60,229 nucleotides of DNA from Gammaproteobacteria bacterium (GTDB lineage: Bacteria > Pseudomonadota > Gammaproteobacteria > Arenicellales > Poriferihabitantaceae), in contig JAPOSW010000067.1 of NCBI GenBank assembly GCA_026709505.1, positions 1 to 60,229 of the forward strand. The letters are read 5' to 3'. Below the pieces are notes generated by a model. The model was given only the letters and a program-made list of their open reading frames with translations, was not told the origin of the DNA and ran no database searches. Position numbers and translations under genes: made by a program. Of this stretch, positions 37,664 through 47,267 are shown in pieces; the first letter of the stretch is position 1, and the number at the start of each line of letters is the position of its first letter.

Positions 37664-38221
37664 TTGTCATTCCTCAGAAGGGCATCGGCAGCATGGGCAA
37701 GGATTGAGATTGTACTTGCAACGTCTTTTGCTGGGGCAATAACCGCGCTAATACTGCTGAATGTCGTAACGCGCGCCCTGGATCGATCAATCTACTGGGT
37801 TGACGAAGCAGCAATCTATGCCATGGCCTGGATGACGTTCCTGGCGGCATCGTCGAGCGTTCATTATGGTCACTCTGTAGCGGTTTCGCTGCTGGTTGAT
37901 TTCACGCCTGAAAGAATAGGTAAAATCGTCGCGAGGTGCGCCGACTTTTGCGTTTTCCTGTTTGCGGCTGCCATGGTAGCTTTCTGCTGGCGCTGGTATC
38001 GCCCTGATGCGTTGATTGCGGCCGGGTTCGATGTGGGCGCATTTCAAGGCAGCACTTTCAATTTCATCTATGCAGAACCAACCACGCTCCGAATAAACAA
38101 GGCATGGATATGGTCGGTGATGTGGCTCTTCTCATTCGGGATGATATTGCATTCGGCGGCAAACCTGACTTTGAAATTCGACTCCCATAGAAACACAAAA
38201 TCATTGGATCCTGTACAGTGA
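37664..38221 (+). CDS. dctQ: TRAP transporter small permease (DctQ)
   Basis: Four-helix membrane subunit. TTG 37664 is the best start (LSFLRRASAAWARIEIVLAT), with AGGT just upstream; homologues begin similarly. ALILLNVVTRALDRSIYWVDEAAIYAMAW is the usual DctQ core with its conserved R and E. Its end overlaps the DctM start by 4 nt. Length (185 aa) is normal. Confidence 0.88.
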   Translation: MSFLRRASAAWARIEIVLATSFAGAITALILLNVVTRALDRSIYWVDEAAIYAMAWMTFLAASSSVHYGHSVAVSLLVDFTPERIGKIVARCADFCVFLFAAAMVAFCWRWYRPDALIAAGFDVGAFQGSTFNFIYAEPTTLRINKAWIWSVMWLFSFGMILHSAANLTLKFDSHRNTKSLDPVQ

Positions 38222-39477
38222 CTCCATTGATTTTTTGTCTGTTGCTATTCGGCACCGTTCCCATTGCGATTGTGCTTGCCTTGTCTGCGATTGTATACAT
38301 TGCTGAGAGCGGCAATTTGATCCTGTTCGACAGCTTTGCGCAACAGATGTTTTCCGGGCTTGAGAATTACGGACTGCTGGCTATACCCCTGTTCATGCTT
38401 ACCGGCGAGCTGATGAATGCGGGCGGGATTACTGAAAGACTGATCAGGGTAGCACGAGTGTTCGTTGGTGGTTTTCGCGGTGGACTGGCATGGATCAATA
38501 TCGTCTCGAACATGTTTATGGCGGCAATCATTGGCTCGGCCGTATCCCAGATTGCAATCATGTCCCGCGCAATGGTTCCTGCCATGGCTGAGGAAGGGTA
38601 CGATCCAGGCTTCGCGGCGGCTACGACCGCTGCCGGAGGCTTGCTTGCTCCCGTTATACCGCCTTCCATGCTATTTATCATCTATGGTGTACTGGCGCAG
38701 ATACCCATAGGTGACATGTTTCTGGCCGGCATTATTCCCGGGGTGATGATGTTTCTGGGGTTTGCGGCGGTAATCACAATACTGGGATGGACATCACCGT
38801 TTCCGCGCAAAGACTGGATGTCGGCGCGGGAATCAGTAAAGGCATTGATTGAATCCCTGCCAGCCGCATTGATCCCGGCCTCCATCATAGTGGCAATTTT
38901 GTTTGGTGTTGCTACCCCCACTGAATCAGCGGCCATAGCTTCAGTGATCGCGTTTTTGCTGGGCAAGTTTGTCTACCGGCATCTCAAGGCGTCGGATTTG
39001 AGAACAGTCTTCGTTCGCACTGCGCGGAATTCGGCTCTGGTGATTTTCATGATTGCGACGGCCAATGTTTTTGGCTGGGTCATCATTTATGAGGCCATAC
39101 CGCAGAAACTTGCAGCACTAATAACTGTCATAACCGCTGATCCATTCATGTTCTTGCTGATCGTGAATGGAGTGCTGCTTTTGGTGGGCATGCTGATTGA
39201 CGGCATTGCAGCAATCATACTGGTGACTCCCATTCTGCTGCCGATCGCCATGGGTTCCTATGGAATAAGCCCATATCAATTTGGCGTAGTCATCAGCATC
39301 AACCTGATTCTCGGGCTTTTGACGCCGCCGGTTGGCGTCGGCCTGTATATTGCATCGGCCATGTCAGAGGTAAAGCCTGTCCAGATTTTCAGGGCATTAT
39401 GGCCGTTTTTGCTGGCTACCCTGATTGTTCTACTGCTATTGAGCCGGTTTCCCGGTCTTTCCACATCTCTGATCTGA
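38218..39477 (+). CDS. dctM: TRAP transporter large permease (DctM)
   Basis: Transport subunit with about twelve helices. Starts at GTG 38218, overlapping the DctQ stop (GTGA). Motifs include LLAIPLFMLTGELMNAGGIT, GSAVSQIAIMSRAMVPAM, PPSMLFIIYGVL and LLTPPVGVGLYI, all standard for DctM (DedA-like) proteins. Length (419 aa) is normal. With DctP and DctQ it makes a complete sodium- or proton-driven importer. Confidence 0.95.
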   Translation: MTPLIFCLLLFGTVPIAIVLALSAIVYIAESGNLILFDSFAQQMFSGLENYGLLAIPLFMLTGELMNAGGITERLIRVARVFVGGFRGGLAWINIVSNMFMAAIIGSAVSQIAIMSRAMVPAMAEEGYDPGFAAATTAAGGLLAPVIPPSMLFIIYGVLAQIPIGDMFLAGIIPGVMMFLGFAAVITILGWTSPFPRKDWMSARESVKALIESLPAALIPASIIVAILFGVATPTESAAIASVIAFLLGKFVYRHLKASDLRTVFVRTARNSALVIFMIATANVFGWVIIYEAIPQKLAALITVITADPFMFLLIVNGVLLLVGMLIDGIAAIILVTPILLPIAMGSYGISPYQFGVVISINLILGLLTPPVGVGLYIASAMSEVKPVQIFRALWPFLLATLIVLLLLSRFPGLSTSLI

Positions 39478-40120
39478 TGAATCCAGCCCGAAATCGTCAA
39501 TTCGTTACCGGCAGACTGAGCGTTAGCTTGGCGAGTGTGGCTGTTTCCATGCCCAAGTTCCCCCCATCGGAATGACGAACCGTGTTGATATGTGCCTAGA
39601 CTGGCCTGCTCTGGCTCGGTTTCCCGGTCCCATCGACCGTCTCCAGTTCGCCGGATAGATCGTTCGCACCATTGCTTTCAGCTGATGTTTCAGGACTTTT
39701 GAAATCGTCCATGGAAGTTTCAGAAACAGACGATGCTCAAACTGTATCGCCATCGCACTCAGTCGCAGAGTGAATATGGTCAATGACCGGATGAACAACA
39801 TTTGTTATCTCCCGATCAACGGATATAACTGTGATGGGGATTAGGACCGCCGGTATCGGAGGGGAATATTATGGACAACGAAAAGTGAACTGTTTGGTTC
39901 ATGACTACCTCAAAAGCAATGCTAGTTTGAGTAAGGATCATGCAGGTGAGGGTGTTACCACGCCTCATCTCTCGCAGACGTGTAATTCAGAAAACAATAA
40001 TCCGGTATTACACATGTGTTGTCAAAATAAAACCATGCAAATTTGTCTTTGCCTTCATTTTTTGTTTCCTTTTTTGTATACGTGAGTGTTTACTTCTGTG
40101 TTGCATATAAACTACAATAT
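39478..40120. other. 643-bp stretch without a supported gene
   Basis: A 92-codon minus-strand ORF (39523-39801) and an 84-codon plus-strand ORF (39834-40085) show no known motif. The palindrome ACACATGTGT at 40010-40019 lies about 100 bp before the toxin gene and could be its operator; TATAAA at 40106-40111 is a possible -10 element. Confidence 0.45.
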
Positions 40121-40420
40121 ATGGTCGAATTGAAGCAGACAGCAACCTTTCGAAAATGGTTGAACAAGCTACGCGACAAGAAGGCGGTCGGCCTGGTCGC
40201 GTCCCGGTTGAGTCGTCTGGCATATGGCCATACAGGGGATGTCAAGTCGGTGGGAGGGGGAGTGAGCGAACTTCGCATTCACTACAGCCCAGGTTACCGG
40301 ATTTACTTCCAGAGGCGGGACAATGCAATTATCGTCCTGCCCTGTGGGGGTAACAAAGACTCTCAGGCTCATGATATCAAGACCGCAAGGAAGCTGGCCA
40401 GCAACTGTGAGGAACCATGA
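40121..40420 (+). CDS. RelE/HigB-type toxin of a type II toxin-antitoxin pair
   Basis: 99-residue 'addiction module killer' protein: VELKQTATFRKWLNKLRDKKA, RIHYSPGYRIYFQRRD and VLPCGGNKDSQAHDIKTARKLA are characteristic, including the final basic helix. Predicted ribosome-dependent mRNA nuclease or gyrase poison. ATG 40121 is chosen over the longer frame from 40043. It overlaps the antitoxin start by 4 nt (ATGA). Toxin-first order is the HigBA arrangement. Confidence 0.9.
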   Translation: MVELKQTATFRKWLNKLRDKKAVGLVASRLSRLAYGHTGDVKSVGGGVSELRIHYSPGYRIYFQRRDNAIIVLPCGGNKDSQAHDIKTARKLASNCEEP

Positions 40421-40710
40421 CTGAAAAACTGACAACATTCGACCCGGCCGAGCATCTGGACTCGAGCCTTTCCATTGCCGCCTTCATGGAAGATGCCTTC
40501 GAATCGGGCGATCCGGCCTATGTCAACCATGCCCTGGGTGTTGTCGCACGGGCCAGGGGAATGACGGAGATCGCCAGACAGACCGGCCTGTCCCGTGAAC
40601 AACTTTACCGTTCGTTCAGCAGAGAGGGCAATCCGACATTGAGATCGACGCTTGCCGTGATGAAGGCACTCGGAATCAGGATCTCTGCCAAGCCGGCAAT
40701 GGGGGAGTAA
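40417..40710 (+). CDS. HTH antitoxin of the HigBA-like pair
   Basis: 97-residue DNA-binding protein: LGVVARARGMTEIARQTGLSREQLYRSFS is a helix-turn-helix and GNPTLRSTLAVMKALGIRIS the conserved tail of 'putative addiction module antidote' proteins. Binds the toxin and represses the pair. Its ATG lies inside the toxin stop codon context (ATGA). Confidence 0.92.
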   Translation: MTEKLTTFDPAEHLDSSLSIAAFMEDAFESGDPAYVNHALGVVARARGMTEIARQTGLSREQLYRSFSREGNPTLRSTLAVMKALGIRISAKPAMGE

Positions 40711-40810
40711 TAACAAGGGGAATAGGTCAGGAAGCCAGATCAATCCGACTCAATTCATTCCGGGATAACTCCAGACATGCCGTGGAAGACAGGGTACGGT
40801 CAGAATCTTC

Positions 40811-41011
40811 ATGATGCCTGTGCGGGCATCAGCACCTTTGCACGATTTCCTCAATCTTCTGGCCAACCGCATGGCGCGCATTGCCTGGGCGGTACTGACC
40901 AGGAATCAGGTCAGTTTGCCATCGAATCCCGATCAGGTCTTCATCCTGCTTGCCAAGCCTGCCCCGTTGCAAGCCCGGGCATTCGAATTGCTCGAAATCG
41001 ATCTGCCATAA
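40811..41011 (+). pseudogene. fragment of an IS110/IS1111-type transposase
   Basis: ANRMARIAWAVLTRNQ matches the C-terminal 'ALANKMARTAWA' motif of IS110-family transposases. Only this end is left; the catalytic DEDD domain and IS ends are absent. The frame runs to a TAA at 41011 but the last ~30 residues are not convincing. Confidence 0.4.
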
Positions 41012-41575
41012 ACGTTGCCATATAAAAGCCAGGCTGAACCCCGCGAATTTCGGATGAAAGCCTTATGCTGTATGGACTCGTGCACTTCACCTCCCAATGA
41101 AGTTCCGTCTAAGCGACTTGATTTCCGGGCATACGCTCACAACACGGTGTTGTCCAATGGGAAATGTGAGCCTGAACAAGGAGGGGTATTCCATTATTCC
41201 AGGATTGGAAAACGCTCACTCACAATTAGAATAAATAAAATCCAACATCTACCTCAGCCCCTGTCGGTCGAGTAGTGGTGATTCTGGTGAATATTGTCTG
41301 GAATTTCCGGGCAATTCCAGCACCTGGCCTAGGTCGAGTCGAATTACGGTGAGTAGCCTGATGCCCTTTTTTGGATTGGAAATGGCTGGAGATACGACAG
41401 TAAGCTTGGCCCCGACACTACAGGGTCTCCAGCCATCTGCAGAACCTGGGCATGCTCGGATATAATCCCCTGACTGCTATATGGGTCATTCTCAAGGGCA
41501 ATGCGGCTGAAATCCTCAGGAAAAACGCGTAAAACAACTCACGACATCTCCTCATATATGGGGTGAGCAATTACG
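41012..41575. other. 564-bp stretch without a supported gene
   Basis: Short ORFs only. No terminator, repeat or RNA gene stands out. It separates the toxin-antitoxin/IS remnant from the convergent dsbD gene. Confidence 0.5.
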
Positions 41576-43837
41576 CTATAGATTGATGCGTTTCAAGTGC
41601 TCCAGGAAATCCTGCGGATTCTTGTATCCATAGAAGTTGAAGTCGCCCAGAACCGAACCATTCTGATCCAGAAATATCATTGCCGGAGGGCCGAATACAC
41701 TGAAGCGTTTTTTGAGGGCATTTGCATTGGCGTTATTTGGATCCGTGACATCCACCTGCAATGCGATAAAGCGGCTTTCAACTTCCGTGGCAACCAGACT
41801 GTCCTGGAATGTGGATTCTTCCATCCTCAGGCAGTCAACACACCAGTCAGCGTAATAATCCACAATGATTCCTCGACCGCTTGAAGCTGCCTGCATGAGA
41901 GACTGTTCAAGGTCGCTCTCGTCTGCAATACGGTCAAACAGGTGCACACTGGACACTTCTGATGTATTGCCTGAGCCACCCGTGAAGAGGTTTTCCGGAA
42001 TTGGACGCAGCAAATCCCGTTGTCCCATGAATCCGCCGATCAGTGCACAGGTTCCCCACACCAGAAGTACCACTCCCAGGCCCTTGAGGACGATTTTGAA
42101 CTGGTGCCTGGCCGTTCCCGTTTCCGAATGCATTTGCATCAAGGCATAGCCGACAATGATCAGGTAGGCACCCCAGATTAGCAGGATCGGGATTTGCGGC
42201 AATGTCTGCAGGAGGTAGATTGCCACGGCGATCAGCAGAATGCCAAACAGGGATTTTATCGATTCCATCCAGGCACCGGCCTTGGGAAGCAGATACCCGG
42301 CCCCGAGCCCAATGGCGATGAGTGGCAAGCCCATGCCGAGAGCCAGGACGGCCATGGTTTGCGCACCGAGCATAGGATCGCCTGAAGCGACTGCTATTCC
42401 CAATACCGAGATCAATACCGGCGAGACGCAAGCACCAATGATCAGTGCAGAGACGAGTCCCAACAGGAACACCAACGGGATGGAGCCGGTCAAACTACCT
42501 GATTTTTTCTGGATTCTGGACTGCAGTCCACTCGGTACCTGTAACTCATACAGGCCAAACATGGATAGCGCCATCAATACCAGAAGGCCCGAGAGGGTTC
42601 CGATCGCCCAAATATTCTGAAAATAGGCTTGGAGCTGGCCCCCGGTTGCCCCTGCGAGTACCCCCATCCCAGTATAGGTCACCATGGTTCCCAGTACATA
42701 GGACAACGAGAGCGAACCTGCCCGTAAGCGGGTGATTTTCTCGCCTTGACCGGCAATCACGCTCGAGAGAATCGGGATCATTGGCAGCACGCAAGGCGTG
42801 AAGGTCAGCAGGATACCGGCAATGAAGGCGCCAGAGAGTATCGCAATCAAGGAATGGTCTTCTGTTGATTTTCCAGTTGAAGAGGGAGTTGCAGTATCGG
42901 CAGCCATGGCTGGTGCGATGAGGCTGAATTCACGGGTGACAGGTGGATAGCAGATCGCACCTTCCGCACAACCCTGATAGGCCAGGGTGACTAGAACCTC
43001 TCCGCCCGGACTGTCAACCGGCCGGTTTGCCGAGAAGGAGAAATCGGTTCGATAGACATCGGTGCTTCCAAACGTGGGATCCTCGTATTTTTCGGGGGTT
43101 TGAGGTATCGATACTGCAAGCGGCTTGTCGCCGAGCATCACTCCGATTTTGTCCCTGTACAAATAGTATCCCGGTTCAACCACAAAGTTGCCGGATACAG
43201 TCTGTGCATCGATGGACAGGTTTTCGATCTTGAAAGCGTCCTCAACCCTGAGAAATTCCGGTTGAGAGAACGACTTGGCAAGCAGGTCACGCAATAGGTT
43301 TACATCCCCGGTTTTCGCTTGTTGGGCCTGAGCAGGCGGGCTTGCAGCCGTGGTTCCGGGTGTCGTTTCGCCTGCGACGAGCCGGATTGCTTGACCTGTC
43401 TTGATGAAGCGGGTGTTGTTGGTGATCGGTGCATAACAGACGCCAACTGGCTCATTGCAGCCTTGGCCCTCTGCGATCAGGGTGAATTCACCATCGTTGC
43501 CCGTAACGTCAATAAGCACCGAGAACTCATCTTCATAAACTTCCGTTACCCCGAACAGCGGATCATCCTTGCTGGTGCCCTGCGGATATTGCTGGATCAC
43601 GAGGGAATAGCCGGCATCATCGACTGCAAACTTGAACTTGTCCCGGTACATGTAGTAATTCCCGGCGATCGTCCATGTCGCCTGAATTGCGGATGGATCA
43701 ACTGGCATAAGCTCGAATTGAAAGGCCTCGTCTTCAGGCAGCAATTCGGAGTCATCAAGTCCCTGTGCTGAAATCACCCCGGACAGCAAGTGCAGAAGCA
43801 GCAGTGCCAGATAGAGATGTCGGAGTTTTTCGAGCAT
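41576..43837 (-). CDS. dsbD: protein-disulfide reductase DsbD with duplicated alpha domain
   Basis: Moves electrons from thioredoxin across the inner membrane to periplasmic disulfide isomerases and cytochrome c maturation proteins. Start at ATG 43837 (MLEKLRHLYLALLLLHLL, a signal peptide); the frame continues upstream inside the next gene. Two periplasmic DsbD-alpha domains follow in tandem: the first with Cys127 and Cys134 (GCNEPVGVC), the second with Cys290 and Cys296 (GCAEGAIC). The beta domain has eight helices with FTPCVLPMIPI and IGACVSPVLI; the gamma thioredoxin domain has WCVDC (Cys666, Cys669). At 753 aa it is almost 200 longer than E. coli DsbD because of the extra alpha domain. 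It follows a hypothetical gene by 4 nt. Confidence 0.95.
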   Translation of the reverse strand: MLEKLRHLYLALLLLHLLSGVISAQGLDDSELLPEDEAFQFELMPVDPSAIQATWTIAGNYYMYRDKFKFAVDDAGYSLVIQQYPQGTSKDDPLFGVTEVYEDEFSVLIDVTGNDGEFTLIAEGQGCNEPVGVCYAPITNNTRFIKTGQAIRLVAGETTPGTTAASPPAQAQQAKTGDVNLLRDLLAKSFSQPEFLRVEDAFKIENLSIDAQTVSGNFVVEPGYYLYRDKIGVMLGDKPLAVSIPQTPEKYEDPTFGSTDVYRTDFSFSANRPVDSPGGEVLVTLAYQGCAEGAICYPPVTREFSLIAPAMAADTATPSSTGKSTEDHSLIAILSGAFIAGILLTFTPCVLPMIPILSSVIAGQGEKITRLRAGSLSLSYVLGTMVTYTGMGVLAGATGGQLQAYFQNIWAIGTLSGLLVLMALSMFGLYELQVPSGLQSRIQKKSGSLTGSIPLVFLLGLVSALIIGACVSPVLISVLGIAVASGDPMLGAQTMAVLALGMGLPLIAIGLGAGYLLPKAGAWMESIKSLFGILLIAVAIYLLQTLPQIPILLIWGAYLIIVGYALMQMHSETGTARHQFKIVLKGLGVVLLVWGTCALIGGFMGQRDLLRPIPENLFTGGSGNTSEVSSVHLFDRIADESDLEQSLMQAASSGRGIIVDYYADWCVDCLRMEESTFQDSLVATEVESRFIALQVDVTDPNNANANALKKRFSVFGPPAMIFLDQNGSVLGDFNFYGYKNPQDFLEHLKRINL

Positions 43838-43841
43838 GCGT

Positions 43842-44414
43842 TTAGTATCCGGAGTTCCTAACCAGCTTGCTGCAGGACTTGTAGAACAGGTCAAAAATTT
43901 CCGGACCATCGATTTCCATGATCTGGTCAATGACCCATTTATTGGTTTGGTCTTCGCCGAGAATATCGCGGATACGGGACCCGAGCAGACGATACATTTC
44001 ATAGCCAGGCTGCTGGTCGACATACTTGAAGCCGGCCAGAGAATTTGTGGCATGGTTCAGGGCATTTACGGTCTCTTCCATGTCGGGTTGCCTGTCGAGC
44101 AGCTCTACTGTGTTTTCTGCATAGTGTCTCAGGCAGTTCAGGGAGAGCGAGTTGATGAACTCATTTCGGTCGTCTTCAGGGAATTTCTCGTGGACAAGCC
44201 GGTCCGACAGGTGAATCTGGAAGAATAAGTATTCCCGGATGACAGCCAGGCGCTGTTCATCGTTGACATAGACGAAATCCTGCTGATGGAGGTTTTTGGC
44301 GGCGGACAGCGCAATGCGCCAGCAGATGGCTGAGAATGCATTCGCTAGTTCACTTATTGAAACTGTCCGGTCGTGCGTTTTCCAGGCAGTGCGAATTCGC
44401 GCTTTTTGTAGCAT
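43842..44414 (-). CDS. conserved hypothetical protein upstream of dsbD
   Basis: 190-residue soluble, mostly helical protein with no signal peptide. Segments such as RLAVIREYLFFQIHLSDRLVH and NEFINSLSLNCLRHYAENTVELL are amphipathic. No catalytic motif is visible. The stop lies 4 nt before the dsbD ATG on the same strand, so the two are co-expressed. I recall similar proteins beside redox genes but no assigned role. Confidence 0.65.
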   Translation of the reverse strand: MLQKARIRTAWKTHDRTVSISELANAFSAICWRIALSAAKNLHQQDFVYVNDEQRLAVIREYLFFQIHLSDRLVHEKFPEDDRNEFINSLSLNCLRHYAENTVELLDRQPDMEETVNALNHATNSLAGFKYVDQQPGYEMYRLLGSRIRDILGEDQTNKWVIDQIMEIDGPEIFDLFYKSCSKLVRNSGY

Positions 44415-44557
44415 ATTGTGACTTGAACTGGTCTTGTGGAAATTCTAACTGATATCTTTGAAGCCAGATACAGCCATTCAGTTGCCTGATTTCAATCTAC
44501 TTCAATCGCTAGCACGAAGCATGGCGCAGCCTGCAATGATTCGCCGTGTCGAGAATT

Positions 44558-45265
44558 CTAATCAATGTACCTATTTGAAGAAGCGCTTGCGGTGTTGACC
44601 GCATTCAGACTTTTATGAGGAAGGAAAATCCCACAGCCAAGCAGGCCATTTGTACCGAGACCATTTTCCTGAATGCGGAGCGATTCATCGGGCTCAAGAT
44701 CGGCAAGCAGCACACTTCTGGCCAGGATATTTTGATCCCTGAGTGAAATTTCATGGGCAAGACCGCATAGTAATTTTTTCGGTACTACCCCAATTCTGGA
44801 AAGCAGGCGGATCACGTTTTCCTCGAAGGCCAGTTCATCTTCTACCTGATGGGCATCCATTGAACGCGTGAATACGGTGCTTGAAGGAAACAGGCTATGT
44901 TGCACAATTTCTCTGACAAGGATTGAACAGCCTGCAACCATGAGTTCTTTTCCCACTAAAGCCCGGGCATCATCAACACGGTGGATGGGTAATCTGATAT
45001 ATAGTCGGGTACGATGAGAGAGCTGTATCATGTCACCCGAATCAAGAGAGGGGCGAATCCATCCGTTCGCTGAAGAGGCCGAATGAATTGAGTGGATAGC
45101 AGCCTGCGGCTCATCGATTATCCAAGGCAGAAAATTCAGAATCTGCTCGCGAAGCTCCCAAGCATGGTCAATGGGTATTTCGCGACAAGCGATCCGAAAA
45201 GCACAATCCTGTACCTGCTCACGAGTCCGGAGGGATTGATCCTGTGTATCTTCTTGCCAAAGCAT
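44558..45265 (-). CDS. cas6: orphan Cas6-like (Cmx6-type) RAMP protein
   Basis: 235 residues resembling the type I-MYXAN Cas6/Cmx6 family, which in CRISPR systems cuts the precursor crRNA. DCAFRIACREIPIDHAWELREQI is a typical first strand-helix, SHRTRLYIRLPIHRVDDARAL and LVGKELMVAGCSILV are the middle, and GLGTNGLLGCGIFLPHK is the C-terminal glycine-rich loop of Cas6 RAMP proteins. No repeat array, no other cas gene and no Cas1/2 is in the window. Flanks are a thiol-redox operon and a lone ATPase. Either a stray relic or a processing enzyme for another RNA. Family call is from memory of motifs, so moderate. Confidence 0.6.
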   Translation of the reverse strand: MLWQEDTQDQSLRTREQVQDCAFRIACREIPIDHAWELREQILNFLPWIIDEPQAAIHSIHSASSANGWIRPSLDSGDMIQLSHRTRLYIRLPIHRVDDARALVGKELMVAGCSILVREIVQHSLFPSSTVFTRSMDAHQVEDELAFEENVIRLLSRIGVVPKKLLCGLAHEISLRDQNILARSVLLADLEPDESLRIQENGLGTNGLLGCGIFLPHKSLNAVNTASASSNRYID

Positions 45266-45457
45266 GTGGAGTTATGCATTATTTATAACATCAAGTGAAT
45301 TACTGTCAACTGGATGAACATATTTGACATTGATGCGATCTAAACTGCGAAATCTGAGATGCAAAAAGCGACCATCCAAACTAGATAGTCAGGCAGCACG
45401 TGCAGCATGATTGCATTTCATAATTGATCTGGGGTCTACATTTTTCATCATCCTGCT

Positions 45458-46714
45458 TTAATTCATCGTGCTGTTCTGATACCTTTCCAAAATGACCGCC
45501 ATTTCCGCCTTCGGTCGCCTTTGCCTTCTGATAAATTCCATCAGGCTCGGAATCCCCGGTTCATAACAGAGTAATGGAACTTCTTCTTCTGTTTTGTCGG
45601 TAACAGAAATTTTCCAGATATAGCCGATATGCAGCAATTTCTGCATGGTCACCTGAATCGTGTCATGGGTAGCTGATTCCTCCTGTTTCTGCAAAAATAC
45701 CCTGACTTTATCCGCTAATTCATGGACCTGAATGGGCTGATTGTCGTTTTCTGCAAAAGCATCACCGATATCCGCAGCCAATGGCACTAGCCCCATCTTA
45801 TCCAATTCATTGTGGCGAAGAATGTATATGTTCGAACAATCAGCAATCACTTCATCTTTAACCGTCGAGAGGGTTTCCATGGTTACTCTCCGTGAACCCG
45901 TCATCGCCAGTTGACCGGCAATGCAATTCCCCCATATCTGGATAAAGTAAGGGTAGCAGTGAGCACGGTCAATGACTTCCACAAGGGCTTCTTCAACGCA
46001 AGCCACCTGACAAGATTCCAGAGGTTTGGACAGTGCTTTGTGGGCATCATCCACCGAAAGGCGGCCCAGAGGAAATATTTTGCTTTTATCCCAAAAGGAA
46101 GCACTAGCTTGACTCAATGCAGTTTCAAGATTTGGAGTGCCTGCTAGCACGAGAAAAAATGGGAAATTCTCTGCTCGGACATTTTGGCTCGCATTCAGAA
46201 GAACGTATCCGATATCAGGAGGTAGCATGTGTGCCTCATCGATGATCAAGATAAAGGGTTTTTTTTGGGATTTTTCCGATAATAAATTTTGGAGTGCAAG
46301 CATCTCTGTAGTGTGGCTCAAGCTCGTACTTACAGAAGCCATGCCGATATTGGCTGATGCAGTAACATCATCAAATAGCTTCAGGGCTTTCCTGAAAAGG
46401 CCTTGATCATTGCCCACGATCAGTCCAGCCAGTTGCGCTAGATCCTTGAATTGTGAGGGCGTGACCCACAAAATATCCAGTTTGTCTCCAACCGCTTTCA
46501 GAGTTGCTTCCTGCAAATACCGTAACAATGCGGTTTTACCATTGCCGCGCGGGCCATAGATAATCATATTCTGATCCGAAGGGTATTTTCGTATCAAGAG
46601 GTCGACACTGTCCTGAAAATATTTCTCTTCTTGCTCCCGCCCAGCGAGATATGGCGGGATTCTTCCATCACCCGCATGAAATAGAAATTTCAGTTTTGCG
46701 TCAGATTCGAGCAT
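45458..46714 (-). CDS. AAA ATPase (ORC/Cdc6-like, lone)
   Basis: 418 residues. PPYLAGREQEEKYFQDSVDLL is the entry box, Walker A is GPRGNGKT (54-61), Walker B is FILIIDEAHMLP, and FFLVLAGTPNLETAL is the sensor-1 strand. A winged-helix-like region follows (VTMQKLLHIGYIWKI). The outline matches the frameshifted ATPase at 23819-25091, but sequence differs. No partner gene on the same strand within 500 bp. Such ATPases are common in defence islands and on plasmids; function not known. Confidence 0.82.
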   Translation of the reverse strand: MLESDAKLKFLFHAGDGRIPPYLAGREQEEKYFQDSVDLLIRKYPSDQNMIIYGPRGNGKTALLRYLQEATLKAVGDKLDILWVTPSQFKDLAQLAGLIVGNDQGLFRKALKLFDDVTASANIGMASVSTSLSHTTEMLALQNLLSEKSQKKPFILIIDEAHMLPPDIGYVLLNASQNVRAENFPFFLVLAGTPNLETALSQASASFWDKSKIFPLGRLSVDDAHKALSKPLESCQVACVEEALVEVIDRAHCYPYFIQIWGNCIAGQLAMTGSRRVTMETLSTVKDEVIADCSNIYILRHNELDKMGLVPLAADIGDAFAENDNQPIQVHELADKVRVFLQKQEESATHDTIQVTMQKLLHIGYIWKISVTDKTEEEVPLLCYEPGIPSLMEFIRRQRRPKAEMAVILERYQNSTMN

Positions 46715-47267
46715 CGTAATCCTGGATATTTATTTGTTCAGTTTTTCTATTTTTCTTTCTAAAAATATCCTTATAAAGCAAGCATGATCACTACAGGTAC
46801 TTGAAATTGTTCTGGACATATCCGAGTATAACAGAACAATAAATTACTGCCGCTTTAGAAGGGTTTTGCGTTATCTGAAAGTGTTTGACATGGCGGCCAT
46901 TTTCAAGCCCTGGAAATTCCCCTTGCCCCAGAATAAGACTCGATAAAGTCGGTTCCTGCTGCTTTTTGGGCATTTTCGAGCGTTATCGCAAGTTCTTTAC
47001 CCCAATTTAAAAAAGATCCAAAAAAAAGCACCGAAAACTGTGATTAACCCCATGTTTATATTTGATAATTCATGAATTGAATCCTTGCATCCTCATCTTG
47101 CAACTCCATTAGCTGCAATTTTGTCGCAAGATGAATATTGCAATCAAATCCAGTCAGCAGCTCTGATATCAGCCCTGACATCGCGGAAATTTGCTCCAAT
47201 GCGAAACCCTCCTTTAGTAGATGCAGGTCCCGTAGATATAGGTCCCGCCATTCCCATCTACGGCAGA
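46715..47267. other. 553-bp stretch, inverted repeat near the ATPase promoter
   Basis: GGATATTT (46724-46731) and AAATATCC (46763-46770) form perfect 8-bp arms 31 nt apart, just upstream of the minus-strand ATPase start. A 60-codon ORF (46791-46973) has no motif. Poly-A and poly-T runs near 47010-47030 make the region AT-rich; nothing else is seen. Confidence 0.45.

Noticed and set aside
39523-39801. 92-codon minus-strand ORF
   Set aside because: No motif, poor codon character and no neighbour link.
44415-45457. CRISPR array near the Cas6-like gene
   Set aside because: Both flanks were read for regularly spaced repeats and none were found.
46791-46973. 60-codon minus-strand ORF upstream of the lone ATPase
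   Set aside because: Could be a small gene, but there is no family motif or ribosome site to support it.
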